64,000 nucleotides of DNA from an uncultured Clostridium sp. (lineage in GTDB: Bacteria; Bacillota; Clostridia; Lachnospirales; Lachnospiraceae), in assembly GCA_900547035.1 (NCBI GenBank), contig URFM01000008.1, positions 25,465 to 89,464 on the forward strand, in the 5' to 3' direction. The notes below the pieces were generated by a model, which saw only the letters and a list, made by a program, of their open reading frames with translations, had not been told where the DNA came from and made no database searches. Shown here piece after piece: positions 1 to 8,520 of this stretch (within the stretch, counting starts at the first letter, position 1; every line of letters starts with the position of its first letter). The position numbers were made by a program, and so were the translations under genes.

Positions 1-1048
1 TTTCGTCAATCATGGTTTCTGACAGAGAAGCCGGGGTATCGTCTCCCGTAACAGCCGGAACGGCAATATGTGCAGCCATCACGCAGTCCGCTCCTGCCTC
101 AACCGCATTTCGGAAGGGCAGCAGCTCTTCCTCCCAAAGCTCCTCCAGAGTTTGATCCGTATAAGCAAATCCTTCGTGGGTATCCCCCGCAGTCGCCCCA
201 TGGCCCGGGAAATGTTTCCAAACCGGCCATATGCCCTGTTCTTCCAGCCCCGTCGCCACCTGGCTCGCCATCTGCCAAACAAGCTGAGGATCCGAACCAA
301 AGGAACGATTCGCCACCACCGTATTTTCCGGATTAGTCAGCACATCCGCATCCGGGGCAAAATCCATATTAAAGCCATATCCGGACAGATAGGCGCCGAT
401 TGTATTCCCTACCTCATAAGCCTCCTGCGGATCTCCATTTGCGCCGATTTCCGCCATATCCGGAAAACGTGTCTCTCCAAAGGCCTCCTGACCGCCAATA
501 CGCGTAACAGAACCGCCTTCTTCGTCTACTGCCAGAAAAAGCGGAAATTTTCCGGATTCCTCTGAGAAAGCCATCGTCTTCTCCAGCATATCCCGCGTCT
601 GATCCGGCGTCTGAAGGTTCTGGCGAAAATAGATCAGTCCCCCCACCGGATATTCCAGGAGCGCCTGACGGGTCCCATCACCGGCCGCCGTCACCTGTCC
701 TACTCCAGTCAGCTGCTCTGGCGTTACCATAAAAAGCTGACAAATTTTCTCATCCAAAGTCATTGCCGCAACGATGGACTCCGCCTGCTCTCTCAACATT
801 TCCTGCGGCGTCTGCGTCTGTTCCTCCTTTGCCGCAGTTTCAGGAGGATCATCTTCCCCGGTGGGTTCACTAAATTCCGGCTCTTGTTCAACTTCCGGAA
901 GGCTGCGTTCCAAACCAGCTCCCCCGATAAAAGGTCCGGCAGCGATGAAGATCAGCACTGCCGCACCTACGGTCAAAGCCAGCCATAGAAGAGCTTTCCA
1001 CTTACTGCTTTTTGGCTTCTTTCTGCTTCTTAAATTTCGTCTCTGCAC
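1..1048 (-). CDS. Membrane-anchored glycoside hydrolase family 3 protein (3' end cut by window edge)
   Basis: The translated frame contains a GH3 N-terminal TIM-barrel with the KHFPGHG signature and the following GDTH segment, typical of bacterial beta-N-acetylhexosaminidases of the NagZ type. A basic N-terminus and a single hydrophobic segment near residues 17-39 suggest a signal anchor, followed by an acidic Glu/Thr/Pro linker and then the catalytic domain from about residue 85. The chosen start is GTG at 1048 because GGAGAG lies just upstream and no ATG occurs before the membrane segment. It begins 17 bases after the stop of the lectin-like gene and is probably the last visible gene of that operon. 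The role may be muropeptide or glycan trimming at the cell surface; the substrate is inferred only. The C-terminal part lies outside the window. Confidence 0.82.
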   Translation of the reverse strand, partial: MQRRNLRSRKKPKSSKWKALLWLALTVGAAVLIFIAAGPFIGGAGLERSLPEVEQEPEFSEPTGEDDPPETAAKEEQTQTPQEMLREQAESIVAAMTLDEKICQLFMVTPEQLTGVGQVTAAGDGTRQALLEYPVGGLIYFRQNLQTPDQTRDMLEKTMAFSEESGKFPLFLAVDEEGGSVTRIGGQEAFGETRFPDMAEIGANGDPQEAYEVGNTIGAYLSGYGFNMDFAPDADVLTNPENTVVANRSFGSDPQLVWQMASQVATGLEEQGIWPVWKHFPGHGATAGDTHEGFAYTDQTLEELWEEELLPFRNAVEAGADCVMAAHIAVPAVTGDDTPASLSETMIDE

Positions 1049-1065
1049 TTGCTCTCCGATTCTTT

Positions 1066-1986
1066 TCAGTCAAACTCGATGATATAAGCTATACTTCCCT
1101 GATAACTGCTTACCGCTCCAATCAGATCGTCCGGAACATCATTCCAAACCCATCGGTTTTCTTTGCTGTAGTAGAAGATATTCATATAATACTCATCCTG
1201 ACCGATGGATTCATCCCGAAAACTGGGTTCATTTACCATCCAATAGCCGGCATATCCGCCCATATTTAAGGTATCTTCCCCAAAAGTTCCGTCTTCATTG
1301 GCCCAGTGATATTCGTAGGAACCCGCAGCCCTGGCGCCGCCAATCCATATTTTTAAGTTTTTAGCTTCCTCTGACCCCAAAACCTGAGTCAGAAGAAAAT
1401 CATACTCTTCCTGAGTATTAATATGGACCAGGTATCCCCCCGCCTCTTTCGCCTTATTATATGCCTGATTCCAGGTACAGTCCTCCACAACCAGCTCATA
1501 CCGGTGAATTCCTGTTTCATCCGCAGCTTCTGACGTTTCCGGCGGCGCAGTAGTTTCTTCCTCAGTTTCTTCTTCGGTCTCTTTTTCTGTCTCCGCTTCA
1601 GTCGTTTCTTCTGTTTCCTCTTCCGGCTCTTCAGCCCCGTCTTCTTCCCTGAGCTGCTTTTCCTCTCCATCCTCATCCGGATCCTGCCGGGAGAGCGTCT
1701 GACTTTCTTTACTTCCAAGACCGCCGCTTATCACCCGATATCCCACAAAACCGGCAACTGCTAAAACAAGAAGCAGCAGCAAAACCATAAAGCATATCAA
1801 AATCGCAGCCACAGGACCCTTTTTCTTCTTAGGCGCCTGTTTATGATCCATCCCCTGGTTCAAATCTTTTTGATTCTGTCCTGAGGAAGGCTGTGATTTC
1901 TGCGGTTTTTCATCTACCGGCTTTCCGCATTTGGGGCAAAAGCGGCTTCCATCTTTTAGAGGAGCGCCGCAATGTTTACAATTCAT
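1066..1986 (-). CDS. Zinc-ribbon / transmembrane / C-type lectin-like domain protein
   Basis: The 306-residue protein has three parts. A zinc ribbon with Cys3, Cys6, Cys17 and Cys20 is followed by a membrane helix at about 58-83, a Glu/Thr-rich low-complexity linker at about 95-155, and a C-terminal domain resembling a C-type lectin fold, with WNQAYNKAKEAGG, WIGG, WMVNEPS and ENRWVWNDVPDD. The layout predicts a cytoplasmic zinc ribbon and an outside carbohydrate- or protein-binding domain. It sits in an operon with two other zinc-ribbon membrane proteins and a GH3 enzyme, which suggests a cell-envelope role. The ligand is unknown. The zinc ribbon and membrane helix are clear; the lectin-like assignment is by motif pattern. 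Confidence 0.8.
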   Translation of the reverse strand: MNCKHCGAPLKDGSRFCPKCGKPVDEKPQKSQPSSGQNQKDLNQGMDHKQAPKKKKGPVAAILICFMVLLLLLVLAVAGFVGYRVISGGLGSKESQTLSRQDPDEDGEEKQLREEDGAEEPEEETEETTEAETEKETEEETEEETTAPPETSEAADETGIHRYELVVEDCTWNQAYNKAKEAGGYLVHINTQEEYDFLLTQVLGSEEAKNLKIWIGGARAAGSYEYHWANEDGTFGEDTLNMGGYAGYWMVNEPSFRDESIGQDEYYMNIFYYSKENRWVWNDVPDDLIGAVSSYQGSIAYIIEFD

Positions 1987-2006
1987 TTTCTATCCCCACT
2001 GTTTAT

Positions 2007-2405
2007 CTACTGCAATTTTGTACCGCATTTACGACAGAATTTTACCGGCGTATCATAAGCCTGACCGCAATTGGGGCAGAAAATTTTTGAAGGTTTCTGA
2101 CTTTCGCTGGTTCCCAGAATCTGCTGCTCCTTCAATTCCAGCTCCTCCGCAGCTTTCTTCTGTTCCTCAATCGTCTGCTTTTTCCGGCTGATTTCCATCA
2201 GGGGCTCTCCGATTTTTGCCAGAGAAACCGTTCCGTTCTCCTGCCATTCCTCATAAGCTAAACGGCCGATTTCTTTTTGAAGGCCCTCGATCTCCGCGTT
2301 AAGAGTCGAAATATAGGTCTGAATTTTTTTCGCTTCCAAAAAAGTGGAGGTCTTTACATTAATTGCTGTTAAACCTTTCGATAATGATCCCTTTAAATCC
2401 GCCAT
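2007..2405 (-). CDS. Coiled-coil protein with C-terminal zinc ribbon
   Basis: This 132-residue protein has a helical, Glu/Lys/Gln-rich body predicted to form a coiled coil (about 20-95), then a C-terminal zinc ribbon (CPNCGQAYDTPVKFCRKCG). There is no membrane segment or signal peptide, so it is likely cytoplasmic. It lies 20 bases upstream of the lectin-like gene and 77 bases after the YARHG gene. Reversing the ribbon's position relative to its membrane-bound neighbours hints that it might pair with their cytoplasmic ribbons, but this is inference. The function is not known. Confidence 0.72.
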   Translation of the reverse strand: MADLKGSLSKGLTAINVKTSTFLEAKKIQTYISTLNAEIEGLQKEIGRLAYEEWQENGTVSLAKIGEPLMEISRKKQTIEEQKKAAEELELKEQQILGTSESQKPSKIFCPNCGQAYDTPVKFCRKCGTKLQ

Positions 2406-2455
2406 AATCTTTTCTCCTGTTCATCATCAATATTCTTCGTTCGCTTTACACAGAA

Positions 2456-2474
2456 GGGGCCGGCAGACGGCCCC
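2456..2474 (-). terminator. GC-rich intercistronic hairpin
   Basis: GGGGCCG and CGGCCCC form a perfect 7-bp stem with a 5-base loop, 9 bases after the stop of the YARHG gene. On the minus strand it is followed by TTCTGTGT rather than a strong T-run, so it may be a weak terminator or an mRNA processing/stability hairpin inside the operon. Confidence 0.45.
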
Positions 2475-2482
2475 TCCGGTTA

Positions 2483-3379
2483 TCAGCCGCCGTTTACTAC
2501 CGCTTCTCTCTTTTTAATAACTTCCAAATTACTTCTTTCCAGTTGGCTGAGAAGAGACATATCGTCAAATTGCGCCGGTTCAATGGTGCCGTTGTACCAG
2601 GGCTGACTGTCAAAATATGCCTGCAGCTCTTCGTCCTGGAATTTTCTGCCATGACGGGCATAAATTTCATTTCTTGCAATTCGAAGCTGTTCTGAGGTCA
2701 GACCCAAAAGATCGCTCTCCGTCAATTGGCGGGAACTGCTGTCCGGAAGGACGTATCCGCCGCTTCCCTGGGCAGAAACTCCGCTGTTTACAGAAGGATT
2801 CGTTTCCCAAGCTGCAGCAGTTCCAGAAGGATTGTTCCCCCAGGCCGCCGTGGTTCCGGCAGGGTTGTTTCCCCAAGCCGTCGTGGTTTCAGAAGGAAGA
2901 CTCGCCGCTTCTGTCGCTGCGGCTGTCTGACTCTGGGAGGATTCTTCCTCGAACATTTCCCAAATTGAACCCTCATCTTCCGATTCCGTTTCTCCCTCAC
3001 CGGATGTCTCGGTCTCTTCTTCTGAGGACTCCTCCTCTGATTCATCCTCATTATCCTCTTCATCCTGGTCCGTTTCTTCAATATTGTCTTCATCGGAAGG
3101 GCCGCCGCTCTGCGCGCCTCCGGTCAAAAAGCGATAGGTTATAAAACCCCCGCCTCCGGCAACTGCCAGCAGCAAAATCAACATAAGAACCAGCAGCACC
3201 GGACTCGTTCCCCTCTTCTTCGGCCTTTGCTCCGTTATCTCTTCCTGCTGCCTTACCGCAGCTTTTTTCTGAAAAGACTGTTGCTCCGTTCTTGCAGAAG
3301 CACTTTCCAACTTTGTTCCGCATTTGGGACAAAATTTAGGCTGTCCTGATAAGTTCGCTCCGCATTTGGGACAAATCAT
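2483..3379 (-). CDS. Zinc-ribbon / transmembrane / YARHG-domain protein
   Basis: The 298-residue protein starts with a zinc ribbon (Cys3, Cys6, Cys17, Cys20), has a membrane helix at about 60-85, a long acidic Glu/Asp/Ser linker, an Ala/Trp/Asn-rich stretch with repeated AWGNNP-like units at about 165-195, and a C-terminal YARHG domain at about 223-290 containing NEIYARHG and the SQPWYNG segment. YARHG domains are presumed extracellular and occur in many Gram-positive envelope proteins, with unknown biochemical activity. The gene follows the 801-residue zinc-ribbon gene after 34 bases in the same operon. The domain order matches the lectin-like neighbour with only the outer module exchanged. 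Confidence 0.8.
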   Translation of the reverse strand: MICPKCGANLSGQPKFCPKCGTKLESASARTEQQSFQKKAAVRQQEEITEQRPKKRGTSPVLLVLMLILLLAVAGGGGFITYRFLTGGAQSGGPSDEDNIEETDQDEEDNEDESEEESSEEETETSGEGETESEDEGSIWEMFEEESSQSQTAAATEAASLPSETTTAWGNNPAGTTAAWGNNPSGTAAAWETNPSVNSGVSAQGSGGYVLPDSSSRQLTESDLLGLTSEQLRIARNEIYARHGRKFQDEELQAYFDSQPWYNGTIEPAQFDDMSLLSQLERSNLEVIKKREAVVNGG

Positions 3380-3413
3380 AAACGCTCACTTCCTCCCCTT
3401 AGAAAACGGCTGC

Positions 3414-5819
3414 CTAATAAAAGAATCCGTAAACATCCGTATCAATCGTATATGTCTCTTTTCCGTTATAATAACTCAGATCGCCTCTCATACGTGATGT
3501 ACTATAATCTGACAGCATGGCAATATCCTTTTCTCCAAAAGCATGATACTGGCCTACGCCATCTGCCAGGTCTTCATCTTTTCCCTTTTTCAGTAAGGTC
3601 AGTGTTCCCGTAGTTCCATTTCTGTCCGGATCCGTCAGGCAGAGAACCGCGCTGCTGTCCGGTACCGATGCCAGAGAATTGTACATCACATCCGTCAGTA
3701 CGTTTTCCCCATTACAGTACAGCTCTCCCACGCTGCGGTCATTGAGATCCTTCAGGTAATACACTTCCCCATCAATTACTCCTTCAATATTGTTGACCTC
3801 CGTATCATGCTCACTGATAGATCCCAGACTGCCGGAATCCAGACTGATTGAAACCAGATCATACTCGCCGGAGCTGTCCTCCTGATCCGCAGCCAGGACA
3901 TAGATCTGATTGTTCTTAACGTCTCTACTATAGTCGTAAAGCCGCTGATCCTCCAGGTCCACAGACGCCTCTTGTCCTCCTGCGTATACGAAGGGCAATG
4001 CCGCTCCGCTCATACTCTCCTGAACCTTGCTGCTTACATCGCTGACGCTGCTGATCTGAGAGAATTTCACCCGGACATCCTCCGTCTCGTATTTTGTATA
4101 AAGCAGATAGGAGCCAAAATTCTTATTGGTATCCCGGTCCGAATCAGAAATGGAAGAAGTATATGTAAGCACTTCGCCCAGATGATCCGTTACCAGAGTT
4201 TTCTCACCTTTTGAAACATAGTAAAGTTCCGTATAGCTGTTGTCAAACTCATAGTCCGCCAGAGACTCTCTCAATCTGTCCCTGGACTCCTTCTCCCGAT
4301 ACTTCTCCTGATCATCATAGTAGCTGTCGTCCACCACTGTTCTCATTAAGCCGAAGCTGCCAGGTTCCTGACGCTCATAATCCGATCTGACCGGCTCTTT
4401 GATCTGGGCGTCAGCAGCGGCCATGTCATCGTCTACATAGTCCATAGCCTTCGCAGTGCTCTCCACAAAGGAGCTGTAGAAAAAGGTTTCATTCTCCAGA
4501 TCCACGGAATAGATGCTGTCTGCATCTCCTGCTACTTTTTCTCCTTTGCCCTGATCCCGAACCAGATAGACGGTTCCTTCCTTATTCAGGAGAATTTTAC
4601 TGAAATCACGGTTTCGCGCCACAATCCGGGCATTGCTCTCCAGTTCCGTTTTTTCCTCCTTCATCGCAATGTCCTGATAGTAGATACTATTTCCGAATTC
4701 ATCTCCCTCATCTACGGTCCAAAGCACATGTTTTCCCGACTCGTCTACAAAAAATGAGTTTACATCGGAATCAATCTTTTCCTTTTCCTTCAGGTCGCTT
4801 ACATAAAGATTTCCATTTTTCTTATACAGCAGCTGATTATCATCCGTAAGAATATATGTCCCTTCAATATCCGAATCCACCCGTTCCGGTTCCTTCGACC
4901 CTCTCTGGTAGTAAAGATCATAAACCGGCTCATAGTCAGAACCATACGTCACATTCTCTACGATAAAGCGATATTTCCCATCTTCGCTGAGCAGCTGTAC
5001 GCTGGATAAAAGGTTGAGAGCCGGCTCAATACCTGGTGAACCCAATTCGTCCGTATATTCCTCCGGCTCCTGTTTGGAATTTTTCAGGCTGACCCCATAA
5101 AGGCTTTCATCTTTTACATAAAACAGTTCCTTAGGCGCCCCGTCAGAAGAACCCCCAAAGATTCTGGGAAGAACGAAAATACCAGCAGCCGCAATCACAA
5201 CTACCGCAGCCGCTCCTCCCGCAATCACCGGAATCATTGGGAACTTGGATTTGCCGGAAACCCTATCTTTCGCTCCGTTCTTTTCCTCTTGCCCATCCAT
5301 ACGCGCTCCGCAGAATTCACAGTATACGGAACCAGCTTCCGCCTTCTGACCGCAGTTGGGACAATAGATAAATTCCTGGGATTGTCCTGAAGAAAATGAC
5401 GGAGTTTCCGCTTCTGCAGCCGGTGAGGTCTCCCCCCTCATATCAAATCCGCAGAATTCGCAGAATGCCGCATCTCCTTCTACCCGGTTGCCGCAATTGG
5501 GGCAGTAAGCAAAATCCTCTTCTTTCTGTTGATGTACGGGTTCCTTTTCAATCACCGGAGCAGCTTTCTCCTCTGCCGGCTCCAGTACAGGCGTTTCAGG
5601 CTCAGAATACGCCTCTTTTTTGACCGGCTCGCTTTTGACCGGTTCACTTTCCATGGGCTCAGGTCTGGTTAAAGCTGATGCAAATGAAGGTGCCTCTTCT
5701 TCATCGTCTTCATCTGGCAAAACAACCGTCTTATCCGAATCGTTATCCAGTCTGGCGCCGCACTCCGGGCAGAACAACGTACCGTCTTCCACCTCGGTCA
5801 TACAATTTCTACATCTCAT
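3414..5819 (-). CDS. Large triple zinc-ribbon membrane protein with extracellular sensor-like region
   Basis: The start is placed at the ATG at 5819 because GGAGGGAG precedes it at good spacing; an upstream in-frame ATG at 5861 lacks a ribosome binding site. The 801-residue protein begins with a zinc ribbon (Cys3, Cys6, Cys17, Cys20), has an acidic Pro/Glu linker, then two more ribbons of the YCPNCG...YCEFCG type, a membrane helix near 198-220, and about 570 residues predicted outside. The outer part is rich in Tyr/Asp/Ser and has recurring short beta-strand patterns (LFYVKDESLYGVSL, LYYVSKGEKTLV, VYYLKDLN), suggestive of a beta-propeller-like fold. It is the first gene of the operon behind a clear promoter. 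No enzymatic motif was seen and the function is unknown. Confidence 0.78.
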   Translation of the reverse strand: MRCRNCMTEVEDGTLFCPECGARLDNDSDKTVVLPDEDDEEEAPSFASALTRPEPMESEPVKSEPVKKEAYSEPETPVLEPAEEKAAPVIEKEPVHQQKEEDFAYCPNCGNRVEGDAAFCEFCGFDMRGETSPAAEAETPSFSSGQSQEFIYCPNCGQKAEAGSVYCEFCGARMDGQEEKNGAKDRVSGKSKFPMIPVIAGGAAAVVVIAAAGIFVLPRIFGGSSDGAPKELFYVKDESLYGVSLKNSKQEPEEYTDELGSPGIEPALNLLSSVQLLSEDGKYRFIVENVTYGSDYEPVYDLYYQRGSKEPERVDSDIEGTYILTDDNQLLYKKNGNLYVSDLKEKEKIDSDVNSFFVDESGKHVLWTVDEGDEFGNSIYYQDIAMKEEKTELESNARIVARNRDFSKILLNKEGTVYLVRDQGKGEKVAGDADSIYSVDLENETFFYSSFVESTAKAMDYVDDDMAAADAQIKEPVRSDYERQEPGSFGLMRTVVDDSYYDDQEKYREKESRDRLRESLADYEFDNSYTELYYVSKGEKTLVTDHLGEVLTYTSSISDSDRDTNKNFGSYLLYTKYETEDVRVKFSQISSVSDVSSKVQESMSGAALPFVYAGGQEASVDLEDQRLYDYSRDVKNNQIYVLAADQEDSSGEYDLVSISLDSGSLGSISEHDTEVNNIEGVIDGEVYYLKDLNDRSVGELYCNGENVLTDVMYNSLASVPDSSAVLCLTDPDRNGTTGTLTLLKKGKDEDLADGVGQYHAFGEKDIAMLSDYSTSRMRGDLSYYNGKETYTIDTDVYGFFY

Positions 5820-5835
5820 GGTTATTCTCCCTCCT

Positions 5836-5860
5836 TGGGACAAGGTCAATTTTTGTCCCA
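5836..5860 (-). promoter_or_regulatory. Leader hairpin before the zinc-ribbon operon
   Basis: TGGGACAA (5836-5843) and TTGTCCCA (5853-5860) form a perfect 8-bp inverted repeat between the predicted transcription start and the ribosome binding site. It could be an operator or a leader RNA hairpin; which one cannot be decided here. Confidence 0.5.
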
Positions 5861-5871
5861 TATACTCTAAA

Positions 5872-5900
5872 ATTATAGTCGAAATTTTTATAATTTACAA
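5872..5900 (-). promoter_or_regulatory. Sigma-A promoter of the zinc-ribbon operon
   Basis: Read on the minus strand, TTGTAA (-35) and TATAAT (-10) are separated by exactly 17 bases. It stands about 50 bases upstream of the ATG at 5819. Confidence 0.7.
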
Positions 5901-5946
5901 CTATTTCAGACTATTCCATCAAAAGCAATTTTCAAAATTTTAAAAA

Positions 5947-5983
5947 AAAACGCCTCTTCGGAATCTTCCGAATCAGGCGTTTT
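5947..5983 (-). terminator. Rho-independent terminator of rubredoxin gene
   Basis: AAAACGCCT and AGGCGTTTT form the outer stem and TTCGGAA/TTCCGAA the inner stem. On the minus strand it begins 8 bases past the rubredoxin stop and is followed by a T-run (the A-run at 5942-5950). The plus-strand side is also T-rich. Confidence 0.85.
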
Positions 5984-5990
5984 AGTTTTT

Positions 5991-6155
5991 TTATTCTTCT
6001 ACGGGAGAAAACTGGTCTTTACCCACAGAGCAGAGGGGGCAAACCCAATCCTCAGGAACATCTTCAAAAGCCGTTCCGGCTGCTACTCCGTTATCGGGAT
6101 CACCGATCTCCGGATCATAAATATATCCACAGACATCACACACATATTTCTTCAT
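5991..6155 (-). CDS. Rubredoxin
   Basis: A 54-residue frame with both rubredoxin iron-binding knuckles, CDVCG near the N-terminus and CPLCS near the C-terminus, plus the family's [11 protein letters not shown] and WVCP segments. One iron is held by four cysteines and shuttles electrons in the cytoplasm, typically for oxygen or peroxide detoxification in anaerobes. The start is firm: TTAGGAGG lies 8 bases upstream. It is a single-gene unit closed by a strong terminator. The partner reductase is not adjacent. Confidence 0.96.
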   Translation of the reverse strand: MKKYVCDVCGYIYDPEIGDPDNGVAAGTAFEDVPEDWVCPLCSVGKDQFSPVEE

Positions 6156-6305
6156 TGTTTTTTCCTCCTAAGATTAATTCATCATTCATATTGGGATGAG
6201 CCTATCTTACCATAGTATGGCAATCTGTTCTGTGACATATGCAACATACTCAGTTTTTTTATCCGTACAATTTCTCCGGTTGAATTTCCGAGAAAAAGAC
6301 ATACC

Positions 6306-6338
6306 GGAAACCGGAGACAGCAATTCTCTCCGGTTTCC
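6306..6338 (-). terminator. Terminator of the EF-G-like gene
   Basis: A perfect 12-bp stem (GGAAACCGGAGA with TCTCCGGTTTCC) and a 9-base loop sit 13 bases past the stop codon, followed on the minus strand by a T-rich run. Confidence 0.85.
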
Positions 6339-6350
6339 TTTCGCTCATTC

Positions 6351-8444
6351 TTACTCGTCCTTTGCAGCGGCCCGCGCTTCTACTTCCCGCTTCTGCACAT
6401 CGCCGGGAGCCTGCTCATAGCGGCTGAACTCATAGGAGTACTCGCCGATTCCTCCGGTCATGGACCGCAGATCCGTATTGTATCCGAACAGCTCGGACAT
6501 AGGCACATCAGCCTCGATTACCTGTTTGCCGTGATGATCGGAGTTCATGCCCAGAACACGTCCTCTTCTCCGGTTCAAATCCCCCATAACATCACCGGTA
6601 AATTTATCCGGAACCGTAACCTTCAGAGAAGCAATGGGCTCCAAAAGTACCGGATTGGCATCCATAAAGCCCTGCTTGAAGGCCAGGACAGTCGCCAGCT
6701 TAAAGGCCATTTCAGAGGAATCTACCGGATGGTAGGAACCGTCCAGCAGGGTGGCTTTAAGTCCAACAACCGGATATCCGGCCAGGGGGCCCTTCAGAAC
6801 GCACTCCTGCAGTCCCTTCTCAACTGCCGGGAAGTAGTTCTTGGGGACAGAACCGCCAAATACCTTTTCTTCAAATACATAGGGCGTCTCCAAATCGCCG
6901 GAGGGTTCAAATTCCATAATAACATCGCCGTACTGGCCATGTCCGCCAGACTGCTTTTTGTGTTTGCCCTGAACCTTAACTTTCTTTCGGATGGTTTCCC
7001 GGAAGGCAAATTTCGGTTTGCTCAAAACGACTTCTACTTTATAGCGGTTTAACAGCTTGCTAACCACTACTTCCAGCTGCTGATCGCCAATACCGTACAG
7101 CAGAGACTGGCGGTTTTCCGCGTCGTTGACCACCTTTAAGGTTAAATCCTCCTCCATCATACGGGACAGAGCGGTGGAAACCTTATCATCCTCGCCCTTA
7201 TTGGCCGCCTTATAAGCCATGTAGGTATAAGGCGTGGAAATCTGAGGTTTATGGTAGACAATAGGCGCTGTACGAACAGCCATGGTATCGCCGGTCTGAG
7301 TCACCGTCAGTTTTGCCACAGCACCGATATCGCCCGCCTTCAGCTCCGGGACCTCGATCTGCTCCTTACCTCTGAGAACATAGATCTTGCCGATTTTCTC
7401 CTCAGCATCTTTATTTACATTATAAACCGTAGTGTCTCCCTTTAAGGTTCCGGTACAAATTTTCATCAGAGAATATTTGCCGATAAAGGGATCTACAATC
7501 GTCTTAAATACTCTGGCGGAAAGATTTACGTCGTCATTATACTTGGCAGTAAAACGCTCTCCTGTGGAAACATCCACGCCGATGCACTCAAAGTGATCTG
7601 GTGACGGGAAATACTTGTCAATTGCCTGAAGCAGAACCTTAAAGCCCTGGCAGTTGATTCCGGAACCCATCATAACCGGCACAATATCACCCTCAATTAC
7701 ATGGGTTCTCAATGCATTGGAAATTTCCTCCTGGGTAAACTCCTCTCCCAGGAAATAGCGCTCCATATATTCCTCACTGGTCTCTGCAACTGCCTCCATC
7801 AAAGCGTCTCTGGCAATGGTCAGGTTCTTCTGAACATAATCCGGGATGGGGCACTCCTCGTAATCGCTGAAGGTGGTAAAACGGCGTCCTGCCATCTTTA
7901 CCACGTTGACAAATCCCACGAATTTTTCATTTTCACGAATGGGAAGCTGGAAAGGCGCAATCTTACGGCCAAACTTAGTCTCCAGCTTTACAACCAGCTC
8001 ACGGTAGCTGGCGTGGTCGTCGTCCATATTGGTAACAAAAATCAGACGGGGCAGACGGTACTTCTCGCACATCTCCCAGGCCTTCTCTGTGCCGGGCTCG
8101 ATTCCCGCCTTGCAGTTTACTACAATAATCGCTGCGTCCGCAACGCTGATAGCCTCCTCTACTTCTCCTACGAAGTCGAAATATCCAGGAGTATCCAACA
8201 GATTAATCTTGATGGGACCGTTCTCGCCCTGATACTCCAGGGGGATTAAGGTTGTGGAAATGGAAAACTGTCTTTTAATTTCTTCCTTGTCGTAGTCGCT
8301 GATGGTATTGCCGTCGGTCACCTTGCCCATACGCTTCGTAACACCGGTTAAAAACGCCATTGCCTCCGCAACTGTTGTCTTACCAGCCCCTCCATGGCCG
8401 AGTAATACAACGTTGCGGATTTGCCTAGTACCATAAACGTTCAT
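6351..8444 (-). CDS. Elongation factor G-like translational GTPase (EF-G2 class)
   Basis: The 697-residue protein has the full EF-G domain order: GTPase with G1 GHGGAGKTT at 16-24, G3 DTPG at 84-87 and G4 TNMDDD, then the beta-barrel, ribosomal S5-like and EF-G C-terminal domains. The start is set at the ATG at 8444, which has AAGGAGGG upstream, rather than at an in-frame ATG 16 codons earlier. The residue after DTPG is Tyr88 where canonical EF-G has the catalytic His (DTPGH). This, together with GHGGAGKTT instead of AHIDAGKTT, places it in the secondary EF-G-like family rather than as the main translocase. The role could be an alternative or stress translation factor. Confidence 0.9.
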   Translation of the reverse strand: MNVYGTRQIRNVVLLGHGGAGKTTVAEAMAFLTGVTKRMGKVTDGNTISDYDKEEIKRQFSISTTLIPLEYQGENGPIKINLLDTPGYFDFVGEVEEAISVADAAIIVVNCKAGIEPGTEKAWEMCEKYRLPRLIFVTNMDDDHASYRELVVKLETKFGRKIAPFQLPIRENEKFVGFVNVVKMAGRRFTTFSDYEECPIPDYVQKNLTIARDALMEAVAETSEEYMERYFLGEEFTQEEISNALRTHVIEGDIVPVMMGSGINCQGFKVLLQAIDKYFPSPDHFECIGVDVSTGERFTAKYNDDVNLSARVFKTIVDPFIGKYSLMKICTGTLKGDTTVYNVNKDAEEKIGKIYVLRGKEQIEVPELKAGDIGAVAKLTVTQTGDTMAVRTAPIVYHKPQISTPYTYMAYKAANKGEDDKVSTALSRMMEEDLTLKVVNDAENRQSLLYGIGDQQLEVVVSKLLNRYKVEVVLSKPKFAFRETIRKKVKVQGKHKKQSGGHGQYGDVIMEFEPSGDLETPYVFEEKVFGGSVPKNYFPAVEKGLQECVLKGPLAGYPVVGLKATLLDGSYHPVDSSEMAFKLATVLAFKQGFMDANPVLLEPIASLKVTVPDKFTGDVMGDLNRRRGRVLGMNSDHHGKQVIEADVPMSELFGYNTDLRSMTGGIGEYSYEFSRYEQAPGDVQKREVEARAAAKDE

Positions 8445-8520
8445 AAACTTCCCTCCTTGGATGATCGCCATATACACAAAGCAACGGTACATGGGATTCT
8501 GATTTCATGGGTCTATTCTA

